Of a stretch of 64,000 nt of DNA, positions 33,927 to 45,881 are shown one piece after another. Position 1 is the stretch's first letter, and the number at the start of each line of letters is the position of its first letter. A program made the translations under genes and the position numbers. The notes beneath the pieces are model-generated. The model was given only the letters and a program-made list of their open reading frames with translations, was not told the DNA's origin and did not search any database. This DNA comes from Misgurnus anguillicaudatus (taxonomy: Eukaryota; Chordata; Actinopteri; Cypriniformes; Cobitidae): contig NC_073343.2 of the NCBI RefSeq assembly GCF_027580225.2, forward strand, positions 3,591,501-3,655,500. Direction: 5' to 3'.

Positions 33927-34139
33927 CACTAAAAAATGCTGAGGTTATTTAGATGGGTCAAAAAGGGACAAACACAGCCCGTTGGATTTTTTCCAACCCA
34001 AAATGCTGGGTTGTTTAAACCAATTGTTGGGTCAAATATGTACATTTTCTGTGTTCATTTAACCCAACGGCAGGGGTTGACCATTTTTGACCCAAATGGT
34101 GGGTTGAAAATATCCCAGCATTTTTTTTTTTTTTGAGTA
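33927..34139. repeat. Palindromic AACCCAGCA-type element
   Basis: ACACTAAAAAATGCTGAGG at the left and CCCAGCATTTTTTTTTT at the right are inverted, with TTGGGTT/AACCCAA words between. Family as at 33188. No coding content. Confidence 0.6.
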
Positions 34140-35424
34140 AATGAAAATGTACAGATAAGCTGTAGCTGGTCTACAACAATAATAATATATAGCTTAAAAT
34201 AGATGCTGTATTCTGCAAGTGCTGCTTTTCAGAGTTTGATAAGATATATAACAAAAGCATACATACACAGCATCTAGGTTGTATAAAGGGAAGCCTACAC
34301 TCACTGTCAAAAAAAAGGTCCCTAGCTGTCTTTGGGGTGGTACCCCAGTACACCTCCGCAGCTAAAGAGTTCATACTGAGGTACCTACAGTATCTGTAAT
34401 TAAATGGTAGAAATTGTTTAAGGGGTTCTGCCCCAGAGACAGTTTGGGTCCATTTTATTTACCCTATTTTTCAGTTTACTTCTAATTGTCACAAGGGCTA
34501 TACATCAGTATCTACTTTTTTATATTTAAGATGTGTGGCTCAGCAACATTTATTTCCATCCAATATAAGAGCAAACAAGAGACAAAGCAGCAAAGATACA
34601 GACTGTTTCCTTTATCGTTTTGTCCATGACTGGAGCACACTGTTCTGTCTGGATCTGATTACAGTAATTGGCAGAACCTTTATATGACGTCTTAGACCTC
34701 CAAAAATGACAGGGGCCTCTTCCGTCCTCAATTCAATATGCGGAACACAGCCTACAATTACTCTCGTCTGGATGGGAGCAGGGTACTGATTAAGGGACAT
34801 AATTGGGTTAATTTTCTCTCAGTACATGTGCTTGAATTGACTTGCTTCAAACAAACAGCCTGAGGCGGATAGTACAGCTGACTGGACTCATGTGTAGAGC
34901 AAATCACATCTATGTGTTAACACCTTGTGTATATATTTGAAATGTGAAAAATCCTCTGCCCATAACGTTTTACAAATGCTGCACCCATGCAAGCAAAGCA
35001 TCATCAAAATAAATTGACTCAGAGGACACCGTTTTGTGTCAGTGGGCATACGGTGGGGGGTCAAAAAAAAGAAGATTACCCCAAACCAATTCACTGAAAT
35101 CATCAAAATCATCCCCCCATGAAATCACATGAGACTGAGCATGTGCAATCAGTGAAAGCCCAACCTTTCAGGAAAAATTAAGAGAAAGAATGAAGAGGGC
35201 CAGATAATCTGTCCTTGGGGGCACCAGCCACTCTACTACAACATCATTGTTCTTGACTTCAGCACCATGGAGAGCTCACTCGACCAATCAGGAGAAAGAA
35301 ACAAAAAGCTGTACCACTTTCAAACCACTGCTATGTTCTCAGCTGCACCCACAAATTCTTAAAACATCATTAAAAACCCCAAAGGGTAGTGCTAAAAAAC
35401 AACACTCTGTAAACAGTAAGCTTT
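34140..35424. other. Unique DNA with a scrap of the GTACC element
   Basis: CACTGTCAAAAAAAAGGTCC near 34301 is a short scrap of the GTACC family. The rest, including GC-richer sequence at 34600-34800, has no recognised repeat; frames of 62-74 codons are without domains. Confidence 0.35.
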
Positions 35425-35426
35425 TA

Positions 35427-36642
35427 CACTCACCTAAAGGATTATTAGGAACACCCGTTCAATTTCTCATTAATGCAATTATCTAATCAACCAATAACAT
35501 GGCAGTTGCTTCAATGCATTTAGGGGTGTGGTCCTGGTCAAGACAATCCCCTAAACTCCAAACTGAATGTCAGAATGGGAAAGAAAGGTGATTTAAGCAA
35601 TTTTGAGCGTGGCATGGTTGTTGGTGCCAGACGGGTTGGTCTGAGAATTTCACAATCGGCTCAGTTACTGGGATTTTCACGCATAACCATTTCTAGGGCT
35701 TACAAAGAATGGTGTTAAAAGGGAAAAACATCCAGTATGCGGCAGTCATGTGGGCGAAAATGCCTTGTTGATGCTTAAGGTCAGAGGAGAATGGGCTGAC
35801 CGATTCAAGCTGATAGAAGAGCAACTTTAACTGAAATAACCACTCATTGCAACCGAGGTATGCAGCAAAGCATTTGTGAAGCCACAACACGCACAACCTT
35901 GAGGCGGATGGGCTACAACAGCAAAAGACTTCACCGGGTACCACTCATCTCCACTACAAATAGGAAAAAGAGGCTACAATTTGAACGAGCTCACCAAAAT
36001 TGGACAGTTGAAGACTGGAAAAATGTTGCCTGGTCTGATGAGTCTCGATTTCTGTTGAGACATTCAGATATTAGAGTCAGACTTTGGTGTAAACAGAATC
36101 AGGACATGAATTCGTCATGCCTTGTTACCACTGTTCAGGCTGGTAGTGGTGGTGTAATGATGTGGGGGGTGTTTTCTTGGCACACTTTAGGCCCCTTAGT
36201 GCCAAATGGGCATCGTTTAAATGCCACGGCCTACCTGAGCATTGTTTCTGACCATGTCCTTTATGACCACCATGTACCCATCCTCTGATGGCTACTTCCA
36301 GCAGGATAATGCACAATGTCACAAAGCTCGAATCATTTCAAATTGGTTTCTTGAAGGTGACAATGAGTTCACTGTACTAAAATGGCCCCCACAGTCACCA
36401 GATCTCAACCTTATAGAGCATCTTTGGGATGTGGTGGAACGGGAGCTTTGCGCCCTGGATGTGCATTACACAAATCTCCATCAACTGCAAGATGCTATCC
36501 TATCAATATGGGCCAACATTTCTAAAGAATGCTTTCAGCACATTGTTGAATCAATGCCACATAGAATTAAGGCAGTTCTGAAGGTGAAATGGGGTCAAAC
36601 ACAGTATTAGTATGGTGTTCCTAATAATCCTTTAGGTGAGTG
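35427..36642 (+). mobile_element. Tc1-like transposon with DD36E spacing, defective
   Basis: The terminal repeats CACTCACCTAAAGGATTATT... and their inverse are bordered by TA (35425-35426 and 36643-36644). The element is 1216 bp and carries one transposase gene in three broken pieces. It is a different family from the two copies at 5813 and 46065. Confidence 0.93.
35575..36610 (+). pseudogene. Tc1/mariner DD36E transposase, stop plus frameshifts
   Basis: The gene starts at 35575 with an N-terminal helix-turn-helix (MGKKGDLSNFERGM and on) and meets a TAA after 47 codons (35716). The middle runs in another frame (35860-36288) and holds the first catalytic Asp in AWSDESRF. A frameshift near 36265 moves the C-terminal part to a third segment (ending 36610). 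That part holds the second Asp (FQQDNAQCHK) and the Glu (SPDLNLIEHLW). Counting residues between the last Asp and the Glu gives 36, against 34 in the other Tc1 family here. The catalytic triad is intact, but no full-length protein can be made. Confidence 0.92.
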
Positions 36643-36644
36643 TA

Positions 36645-37590
36645 TTTTATTTAGTAGTATGATTATTCATTTAATATGAATTTTAAAGCAGAAATAAATT
36701 AAATGAATATATGCATCGTATACTTTATACTTTTGCGTATACTAATGTCTATGAAATGTGACAAAAATTAAATTTATACATTTATTACATAGGACAAAAT
36801 GATTCAAACTGTTCATTTGTGATGAACTGCAATTAGCTATAAATAATTTGATGGTGGCTTAGAAGAGAGCATTCTGTTCTGGCAGGATCTCAGAGGGAAC
36901 GCTGTGCATTTGGACGTCTCCCAGCCTCCCAATCATCCCAAAACCACTTGCCTCTTGTATCCAAGCAATAATTTTTACCCCAGCAAAATGCTTGCATCAT
37001 TTGGCCAGTCAAAAAATTCCAGTATGGTCCATGTCTTACAATTTGACAATGATGTTAAAAGCAACATAAAGAAAGAAACTTGCAAACTAATCTGTAGTGA
37101 GACCAGCGAGGAACTGGAACGAATGACATAACATCTATTCCATCTGTCCACATACAGGACACATGGAGAGAGAAGAGACATCTCCCTATGTGCATGGCAC
37201 AAAAGGCAAATTTAGAAGGATGTCTTGACAGAAATGCAATATAATATACATAACTATATTATAAGTGGTGTATAAAGACCTTACATAATGAACACTAATG
37301 GTATATTACCTTAGAATGAGCCTTTTTATCTACATACACCACGCGTCCCTTTATATGGAAGTCGCTGTCACGTTTCTACAGTAGCCCTAAATGGAGAAAC
37401 TGTTATACAGAGCACAATTCGTCCCTACATTGTCTCAGACGACATGATGTTTGTCCTGTGGCATTAACAGTAGCTTTTCTTTGCGTTTCGAAATTGAGAG
37501 GTGAGCTATGAACTTAGCTGTTGGTTGCAATTCACAATCTCAAAGCTAGATGTTGCTAAAAACCCCACACTGGACCTTTAAATGCTTCAC
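36645..37590. other. Unassigned intergenic DNA
   Basis: No repeat ends or coding exon recognised. Opposed 75-codon frames near 36904-37202 have no domain. Confidence 0.35.
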
Positions 37591-37594
37591 TTAA

Positions 37595-37810
37595 AGGCGG
37601 AGTCCACAATGTTTGAAAAACGCGTTGGAAAAGGAGACGGGCCGACTACCAAAACACACTTATAGCCAATCAAATCAAATCAAATGCCGGGTTGCGTATG
37701 TGTGGGGCGGGTCTATAAACAGAAGGTCCAGATTCTATTGGGGTAGGGGCGTGTTTGTTTGGGTGATTTCAAATATCAACATTGGCTTTCAAACATCGTG
37801 GACTCCGCCT
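37595..37810. mobile_element. TTAA-flanked 216-bp element
   Basis: AGGCGGAGTCCACAATGTTTG and the inverse end CAAACATCGTGGACTCCGCCT are bordered by TTAA (37591-37594 and 37811-37814). The right TTAA is shared with the next element. The 87-codon frame at 37613 is incidental. Confidence 0.9.
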
Positions 37811-37814
37811 TTAA

Positions 37815-38511
37815 AAGAAAACACCACCGTTTTTCAATATTTTACTATGTTCTTACCTCAAAACTTAGACAAATGAATACATACCTATCTTTTTTCAATG
37901 TGTGCACTTAATCTTTGTACAGCGCGTTGTGAATGTGTTAGCATTTAGCCTAGCCCCATTCATTCATTAGGATATAAACAGGGATGAATTTGAAGGCCAC
38001 CAAGCACTTACATGTTTTCTCTGTTTGGGGACTGTTACATGAGTTGTTGCACGAGTAAGTATGGTGGCAGAAAATAAAACGTGGTGATTTTTTAAGCGGA
38101 TAAAAAATACTATATTGTATGGCGGAGGAGCACTTAGTTTAAAGCACTTCGACCACGGCACGCAGTAACATCATCACTCCTGACTACTTACTTCACCCTC
38201 TCTCAAACTTTTGGCAATATTACTGCGCTCGAGGTAAAAAAATGCCACATTTATTTTGTACCACCATACTTACTTGTATAAATACTCATGTAACAGTCTT
38301 TAAATAGGGAAAACATGGAAGTGTTTGGTGGCTTTAAATTCATCCCTGTTTGGATCCTAAGGAATGAATGGGGCTAGGCTAAATGCTAACACATTCACGA
38401 CGCGCTGTACAAAGATTAAGTGCATGCACTGAAAAAAGATAGGTATGTATTAATTTGTCTAAGTTGAGGTAAGAACATAGTAAAATATTGAAAAACGGTA
38501 CAGTTTTTGCT
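37815..38511. mobile_element. TTAA-flanked 697-bp palindromic element
   Basis: The arms (AAGAAAACACC...TTTTTCAATATTTTAC and inverse GTAAAATATTGAAAAACGG...) fold around 38160-38200. The left TTAA is 37811-37814 and the right is 38512-38515. The arms are clearly diverged, with several indels, so it is older than the palindrome at 10832. Frames inside are artefacts. Confidence 0.88.
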
Positions 38512-38515
38512 TTAA

Positions 38516-40339
38516 AATAGCCTTTAAGACAATATGGGTATAATAATACTAATAAATATATTCATACCCATAGTAATAGGTTCATATAAAAGATTCATCA
38601 TAACAAATCGAACCAGTGCTACAAACATATAATATATACAAACTTGGAATCATAGAGCACTTCTATTTCAGTGCATGTTAATGTTTTTTTGTTAAAGCAG
38701 AAAATGTTTCCCCTCAGGGAAGCTTTTCCACTGTGAAAAATCAGTCAAAAAAAACAAAGATTGTGCAATCAGTGCGACTGGAGAAAATGGAGGTGGCCTA
38801 AGATGAGCCATTATGTTTGGCAAACCTGATTGAAAGCCAGAGGCAGGGCTGAAGCAACTGGTACACTTCTCCAAAAATAAAAACATTTCCAAGCGCCTCA
38901 GTGATACAAGACATGCATTTCAATGATAACAGCATCAAATCAGATCCTTTCTACATGAACACAAGGGCACAGAGCATCAAGATCATTTCCAAACAATGAC
39001 GCAGAGTAAACTACCATCCATCAAGTGTAGTTTTCATCAGTGCATGTTATTCTGTCTTAAGAAATACACTTAATAACTTCCTCTACCTTTAAAGTTACAT
39101 TAATTGAGAATGTAATTTCATGTTGTTTTTGCAACCAGTAAATCCCAATATTTTAAATTGTAATAATGCTTATAGAAATAAATACCTTTCCAATTACTTA
39201 ATTTAAACACAAAGTTAGGGAGGTTAGAGTGCATTTTTCTTCAGGTATATATATTAGACATCAAAATTGCTTCTGTATCGAATTATTAGTATCCAGTTCC
39301 CTTAAGGGGTGGCCATCAACCCATAATGCATTGCACCCACAGTCTCTATCTCTATCAGATAGCACATCCAGTAGAGGGAACAGAGCAAGGACAATCTCTG
39401 GACAAAATCAAACACACATACAGTACACATGCTCACACACTTCTAAGGTAATGTTGCCATGACGGAGTCGGACTAGATATGCAAGCTATTATGCACTGCA
39501 CGAATATCTTTGTTGATATAAACTAAGCACCAATAAGATAGTTATGGATACCACATATAAAAAGCTCACCATCAGATAACAAATAAAAAAGTTTTCATAT
39601 AATTAACCTATTATGGTACATAAGGAAAACTAGTCCTGTTTAAAAGTAAAGGTTCACAAATGAAGAGCTCAAATGCAAAAGCGGCTAAACGCCACCTTTC
39701 GTCGAAAATGAGAGTGATATTGACCGAATGCTTTCGACATGTATTATATGTTCATTAAATATGCCCGCTTCAAATCCGCTTGACCGCTGGCCTCAGGGCA
39801 TTCAGAAATACTGCTTTGTTGGCAGAATCCACCGATGTTTCAGTAAAGTGCACAGAAGATGAATGTAAAACTTCAAACTTGGGTCCCTTGTGAGTATTAT
39901 TGAATACAACCCGTATGTGGCAGTCATATGCATCACAGCACCATCTAATGTGTTATGGGAGCTTTAATGTAACACAAATTAGACTACAAAATATCCCAAA
40001 AAACACATTAGTTACAAATACACAATTCTCTTCTGAATCGAATGTAACCTCACATAAACTCTCAAATCAATTAGTTAAAATAGTTTAATGTAATGTATAA
40101 ACACAGAACTGAATATGCGTGGGTGGCAGGGATGATGTTCGGTTTCCATTATGTTTTTAAAAGCATATCTATCTCTAATTGGTGTATCCAAAAACAAACC
40201 AAAATGAGTCTTCATTACAGTAACATCTCTACTAAAAAAATAGATTTACTGTGGAAAAACATTTATAACAGTTATTGAAGTTGTTTTATGATTTACAAAG
40301 CTGTCACTTTCCTCATAGCTGATATGTGTAATACCTGTC
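38516..40339. other. Long unique AT-rich stretch
   Basis: No delimited repeat and no supported exon over 1.8 kb. Patches at 38690-38900 and 39290-39420 are less AT-rich. A GCGGCTAAACGCCACC phrase near 39681 hints at an old repeat. Confidence 0.35.
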
Positions 40340-41118
40340 ATGCAGAGCTCAAAGGTCATGCAGGGTTAACTTCAAATTCAAGGACATTTCAAGGACTTTC
40401 TAGGTCCAATACCCTCTAATTTAAGGACTAAATGTGGGGACACATTTCAAGTGAGAGCAAGGTTACATCGTGTTACCTTTTAAGATACATTGTTAAAGTT
40501 CCCTTTTGAGGGAACTCGTGCTGCGTCACTGCGGTGACACTTTGGGGACGCCTCCAGGGGTAAGTGCGTCTAAATGTGTATATCAAATTCAACCAATGAT
40601 GAGGCTTAACGACAAAGACAGGGTGACGCAGGAGCCAGGAAGTATATCGCTATCTGAAATATTGCCAAAGATGGCGTTACAAGGACGCAGGAAGAATGGC
40701 AAGAAAGACGCAGCTTCTCGTTCCCTTCTCAGGGAACAACAGTTACATACGTAACCCAAGACGTTTTCATGTGTCAAACACAATTATGCAAAAAAGCATT
40801 TTGGTATGAATCAACATTCACATACAGAAGATATAAGCATTTAAAACAGTTTAGCACATGTTTTTAAAAAGTCTAGAATTTGTATAATATTATCCTACAC
40901 TTTCAATGACTTGTATCTATGTATGTATATTTTCAAAAACTTCCCAGGGCCTTGAATTTTTTCCCCCAGATTCAGAAACTTTCAAGGATTTCAAGGACCC
41001 GTGGGAACCCTGGTCATGGGTTTGATCCTTAGGAAACACACATACTGATAAAATGCATATGCATACCTTGAAGTTGCTTTGTATAAATGTGTCTATCAAA
41101 TGCATAAGTGTGCATGTA
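40340..41118 (+). repeat. SINE split by a hAT-like element
   Basis: The fragment at 40340-40360 (GAGCTCAAAGGTCATG) and 41013-41118 (GTCATGGGTTTGATCC, ACACACATACTGATAAAATG, tail) form one SINE. GTCATG is repeated on both sides of the insert. Confidence 0.75.
40361..41012. mobile_element. hAT-like element with CAGGGTT ends and 6-bp duplication
   Basis: CAGGGTTAACTTCAAATTC and the inverse end GGACCCGTGGGAACCCTG enclose CAAGGA-rich subterminal repeats. The target duplication is GTCATG, 6 bp rather than the usual 8. A second repeat (about 40498-40762, ends TTCCCTTTTGAGGGAACTCG and TTCTCAGGGAAC) sits inside. Confidence 0.7.
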
Positions 41119-42192
41119 ACATGATTTAAAATAAGTATTATGCAGAAGTATAACAAGATATGGAATATTTCTAAATATTTAAAATCTTAATCCTTTGACC
41201 AATGCACTGTTGTTTTAACAAAACTGTAAAAAATCTGAATAAGTATCATTCCTTAAAATCAACTACGTGAAAAAATGAAGTAAACAACAACAAAAGACAA
41301 AGGCACAGCTCCAGCAGACTTGGCAGCACGTTTGGCTGCAGGAGGGCGCGGGCGATTATGGCCCAGACCCAGGCGCAAGAAAGATGAATGATGGGCCCTA
41401 AATGAAATGTCACTCCCAGTAATGGGAAAAGTCGAAGCCAGAAAGCAGGTCACTTAAATTGCAAAAGATACACTTAAGTGCTTTTGCCACAGGCGCAGCA
41501 GAGTTGACAAAACTGTTAATATTAGCCCGCATGCTAAAAATAGAAATAAGAGGAAATAAACACACTGGCACTGGTTAATGCCCTGAATCATCCAGTGGAG
41601 AGTTTGTGTTTTTAACATTTGGCTCAATGCCCACAAAGATACACTCTGTGGTTATATATTATTTATATATCTACAGAATAACAGTATATGTGGGTAAATG
41701 GCAGGGATTCAAAGCAATACTACAGTAGTAGTTCCCAAGACTGAATCTGCTAAAGCAAATCATCTTGTTGGAGTGCAACAGTTCAAAGAGCTTTTATACC
41801 TTTTTCTGGTACATTTCCTTGAGCTCCATTATCGACCCCTCCTCTATTCCTGACTCATGCTATTATGATATTGCAAACTGCAAAAGTTTGCAAAATGCTT
41901 TTGTCATTAACTCAAACCACCTGAGGCTAAGAAAAAAACAAGTGTGTTGTTTCTTGGTACCATGTGTAAAAGACTTTCACAATGAATATAAATTTATGGT
42001 TAGTTGAACACAGGCAGAGATCAAAATCTACTGTGTGACAGCCTCATTAGGCTTCCCATTTGCCGTTTTAGACGCTGCTGGTCATTTTGGACGACCACAC
42101 ATATCATCTCCAACATTTCTGCTCATTTTATTAATAATCACAATGTCGGGTTAGTTAACTAGAACTAACTCTTCTCTGAAAGTCCTTTAGGA
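41119..42192. other. Unassigned intergenic DNA
   Basis: A GC-richer patch at 41290-41460 contains a 64-codon minus frame without domain. No repeat ends are seen. Confidence 0.35.
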
Positions 42193-42195
42193 AAA

Positions 42196-42421
42196 GTGAA
42201 GTGAAAAGCTTGTGACCTCTGCATTTAACCCATCCCAGTAAGTAGTGAACACACACACACACAAACACACACCTGGAGCAGTGGGCAGTGCCAGGGGAGC
42301 AATTAGGGTAAGGTACCTTGCTCAAGGGCACCACAGTCGCAACCCACCGGCCGTGAGACTCGAACCGGCAACTACTGGGTTACAAGCCCAACTCTCTAAA
42401 CACTAGGCTACAACTGCCCAT
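42196..42421 (-). repeat. Second tRNA-derived SINE-like family
   Basis: On the minus strand, TGGGCAGTTGTAGCCTAGTG (A-box region) and GCCGGTTCGAGTCTC (B box) are followed by a body with ACTGCCCACTGCTCC, a GT run and GGGTTAAATGCAGAGG. It is distinct from the SINE at 25308. It is not a tRNA gene because no acceptor stem pairs. Confidence 0.65.
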
Positions 42422-42940
42422 AACTGTCTCTGCTGGATCTTTGATGCAGCAGATTCCCCAGTTCTTGATTTCATCACTGTTGTCATGTGCCATCGCTGAA
42501 AGCATATCAAACCTCTTTTCATGTAGAGCTCTTTCTCACCAAGACTCACACTTTTTCTAGAAAAAATCTGGAAAAAACGCCAGAAGGGTGGGCTGTCCTC
42601 AAGCTTCCCTCTACCCTCTCTCTCTATTTGACAGAGATGATGATCGACACCTTAAACTCTCCAAATCTCTGCCGAATGTGGAGATTAGACATTATTACTG
42701 GTGGATTCATTATTTTAAGCTTTAAAGTGTTTCGCAAGCTGTCATTATTCACCAACACTAGCGAAACAACTGTTGTTTGTATGATGATGTCTGCTGTAAA
42801 CACCATATCAGAATGTCAGCTAGTGCTAATGTGGCTTTGGAAATGATATGAGACTGGCTCCACCCCCTGATTCTGTTTCAGAATCGGTCCTATAATCTTT
42901 CTGGTCTACCAGGTAACTGGTGATGTCAGTGGGCGGAGCT
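42422..42940. other. Unassigned DNA with a 119-codon frame
   Basis: The plus frame 42487-42846 has no recognisable domain, a composition like the surrounding DNA and no splice context. I do not accept it as a gene. Confidence 0.35.
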
Positions 42941-42944
42941 TTAA

Positions 42945-43434
42945 CTCTTTCGCCGCCATTGACGAGATATCTCGTCAATCAAGAGAAAACGCTTCCCTGC
43001 CAATGACGAGTATTTACGTCTTTCCGCAATACCGCTATTATCCACCAGGTGGCGCCCTTTCGCAACTTTTTAAACCCGAAAGTATTGCCCTATGGTAAGC
43101 GGCTGCATGTCCGTGTGTGTTTTAAAGATCGCTCTGAATGGGATCTCTATGAAAAGTCCGTCACAAAAATTGGTATTATCTCTGCTTTGTTCTCAAAATG
43201 TGGTGTTTTTGCAGAAACCTACTCGTATTCAAAAGCTAAGTACAAAAGAACTACTGAAGGTAGGATGAAACTTTTTTTTTTTTGAAAGCAGAGGGTCTGT
43301 TATTTTATTTGGTATATTGTATGTTTGTATATTTAAAGAAGAACATTTTCTGGAAGGCATTGAACTTTTGTGAAAATCATGAAAAACGCTGGCGCTGGCT
43401 GGCAACTTTAAAAAAAATGCTGGTGGTGAAAGAG
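42945..43434. mobile_element. TTAA-flanked element with CTCTTTCGCC ends
   Basis: CTCTTTCGCCGCCA at the left and GGTGGTGAAAGAG at the right are bordered by TTAA (42941-42944 and 43435-43438). The right half (GCAGAGGGTCTGTTATTTTA onward) is repeated at 58930-59187. Ends starting CTC set it apart from the AGG-ended TTAA elements. Two short plus frames inside (78 and 63 codons) may be chance. Confidence 0.8.
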
Positions 43435-43607
43435 TTAACTACAGATCGCAGTTTGGAAGCCACCAAGTGCTAGAGATACTCAAAGATGCATTATTATATT
43501 TTTATCACCTAAACGGTTGCATAAAAGAATACCACAATAAAAATGTACAGTTCAATGAAGCATGGCCACCCAATACGGTTTTACATGCTAAAACAAGAAA
43601 AACCTGT

Positions 43608-43876
43608 AGTGGTTTCCAACCTTTTTCACTTCAATGCCCGCTAGTTGCCCACAACAATATCAAGGCCCCCCACTCCATTTTTTCCAAATAAAATTGACCG
43701 GAGCTTGGAATGACTAGACAGATGTATATTCGCTACTAAAATGGCCAAAAAAAAGAAATGTCTTGATTTATGCTTGTTTTGTCCAATGTTTAATAATTTT
43801 AAGTCATCTTAAAGACCCACTGAAAATCTGCAGAGGCCCCCCTGTGGGCCCCGGCCCCCTGGTTGGGAAACACTGT
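43608..43876. mobile_element. hAT-like short element (CAGTGGTTCCCAACC type)
   Basis: TAGTGGTTTCCAACCTTTTTC at the left and GGTTGGGAAACACTG at the right are inverted ends typical of Charlie-like hATs. No clear 8-bp duplication remains. Confidence 0.6.
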
Positions 43877-44432
43877 TTAAAAGCGACTCCAAGTAAACAA
43901 TAAATGAATGATATGATAAATGCAGCTAAACCAGAGTTGAAAACAGTAGCATGTCACCAAACGCAATGTATCAAAGTTGATATATTTGTATGTATTTGTA
44001 TATGTCAGTTGTCTCCTGCATGGTGCCCGCAAATCGCCCGCCAAAGCACATTCTATTAATAGCCTCAATTTTAATATTTATTTTTTATTTTTTTTATACT
44101 AGCTTGGCTTCTTTTATGTATGTTAACATTTTAAACAATGAAAAAAAAACACATCAACAAGCAAAATAAAATAAGATCAACAAGTAAAACAAAAAAGTTT
44201 TGAGTAGACTATATAAAAAAAGTAGACCTTCAGATTGTTTTATTCATTTGCACCCATAAAAGATGTTTTACAGAAGCAAAATACAGTACAGAATATATAG
44301 GACATAAACTGACTCTTTCAAAATAGCCATTTTGTGCAACTTTTTGTGTTCAATAAAAAAGCAAATAATAACCAACTCCCTTATAATGCGTAAATAGCAA
44401 AGTAATATAATATGTAACAATATTATATTTAA
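43877..44432. other. A-rich intergenic DNA
   Basis: No repeat ends or exon recognised. AATAAA-type signals on the minus strand (for example near 44238) could serve the exon at 45054, but this is speculative. Confidence 0.3.
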
Positions 44433-44815
44433 CCCAGTCTCACGAAATGACGTACCTATAGTCACGTAAATTTTTGATTCTTTTTCGTGATACTGTCATG
44501 AATTTCCTCGTTTTATTCGGAACCATATCACCAATTTCTGTTTACGTGTCATTGTCACGTATTGGTTACTCAACTGCTTTTTTCTATTTTCAAACCATTG
44601 TCGCTTCAGTTTAGGATTAGATTTGGTGTTTGCGTTAGGATGTCACTTTAAGTATTGGTTTATACTATTTTTTTATATTTTCTGATTTTTAAACCATTGT
44701 CACCTGGCATTAAGGTTAGCGTTGGGTTCGGGTAAGGATGTCATTTTATGTAAATCTAACCCTAAACCAAAGCGACAATGGTAAGAAAATAGAACAAAAC
44801 AGTTAACAGAAATTT
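44433..44815. repeat. Truncated relative of the GTCACG inverted-repeat element
   Basis: CAGTCTCACGAAATGACG, GTGTCATTGTCACGTATTGG and AACCATTGTCGCTTCAG follow the same order as in 18721-19229. The right terminal part is missing. Confidence 0.6.
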
Positions 44816-45053
44816 CTTAACACTTTCTTATTACTCATCCCAGCTTAGACAAAAAAATGTATTCTTCTCTTTTCAAAAAATTAACATAGGATTAACTAAA
44901 TTACCAGAAAAAACTGAATTAAACAAATGCTGCCTGTTATTTCCTTTAAACAACATAATAAACCAATACAACTAGTTTGCCATCAGAACCGATTTCTCGT
45001 AAACAGTTCCTCTCCGCAGCAGAGCCAAAGCCAAACTGAAATATCTGAATATT

Positions 45054-45522
45054 TCATCCTGCCTTCCTAAAATAGCAAACAGTCTCATACCAAAGGTCGT
45101 CTATGTTAAATTCATAAGGCATGTCGGTGCCAGTGGGTGTAAACAGAGGAAGTCCTCGTTCAGCGTAATGCTCCTGGCACATGCGAGCAAGACTTGCAAA
45201 ACGCTGGCAGCAAACTTGACACATGAACACATGATGACATCCAAACAACAGCTTGTGATTAGCCCAGAAGCATGAATGTCTGCTGGTCTCCCTCTCAGCT
45301 GTGCTACCCATCATTCCCAGAACACTTACACGAGAGAAAGTGATGGGAAACTGGTAATCAGAGCGGTGACCCCTCGACTGGACGTTCACACCTTCAGCAT
45401 GAATCTGCCAGTTTTTCTCCACAAGCCACATCAAGGGCGAGTCCATGTAAGTTTGTGTGTCATCTGATGCATCTCTGACTTGGGTTGAGCCATTTATATC
45501 AACTTGGTATACATGACCCCGT
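45054..45522 (-). CDS. Probable 3'-terminal exon of an unidentified host gene
   Basis: The minus strand has 155 open codons ending in TGA at 45056-45054, beginning right after a good acceptor (TTTCACAG, exon starting at 45522, phase 1). An in-frame ATG lies 25 codons in (45446). The sequence overlaps no repeat. Its composition is that of a folded globular protein, not of AT-rich noise. It includes GHVYQVDINGS near the start and a Cys/His-rich segment, FGCHHVFMCQVCCQRFASL, at about residues 95-113 that could bind zinc. The C terminus reads DDLWYETVCYFRKAG. I do not recognise the family. Upstream exons should lie at higher coordinates, but none was found convincingly in the next several kilobases. 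A processed or orphan exon is the alternative. Confidence 0.6.
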
Positions 45523-45668
45523 CTGTGAAATCCAGGCTAAAGTTTCATCATCTAAATTTGAGATTAGGAGCATCACAATTTCCCTCGCTGATTTCACTTT
45601 AATTCACAGAATGTCCTTTACATTATGTAGGATGATTTTATGTACAGTAGAAAACAAAGACATCGGTG

Positions 45669-45881
45669 TACACTGTCAAAAATAAAGGTACAAAGCTGTC
45701 ACTGGGGCAGTACCCTTTAAAAAAGGTCCTAACATGTACCATCTAGGTACAAATATGTATCTTTGAACTGCCAATGTGTACCTTTGAAGTACTAATAGGA
45801 ACTCTTTGGGTCCAAAGGTGTATCTTTTTGCAAGGGTACTGTCCCAGTGACAACTTTTATACCTTTATTTCTGAGAGTGTA
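45669..45881. mobile_element. GTACC-rich short element, complete copy
   Basis: The ends TACACTGTCAAAAATAAAGG and its near-inverse CCTTTATTTCTGAGAGTGTA bound 213 bp filled with GGTAC/GTACC and TATGTA words. Paired inner motifs CACTGGGGCAGTACCC and GGGTACTGTCCCAGTG are inverted. No coding content. Confidence 0.8.

Noticed and set aside
42487..42846. 119-codon plus frame
   Set aside because: No recognisable domain, no splice sites, composition like surrounding intergenic DNA.
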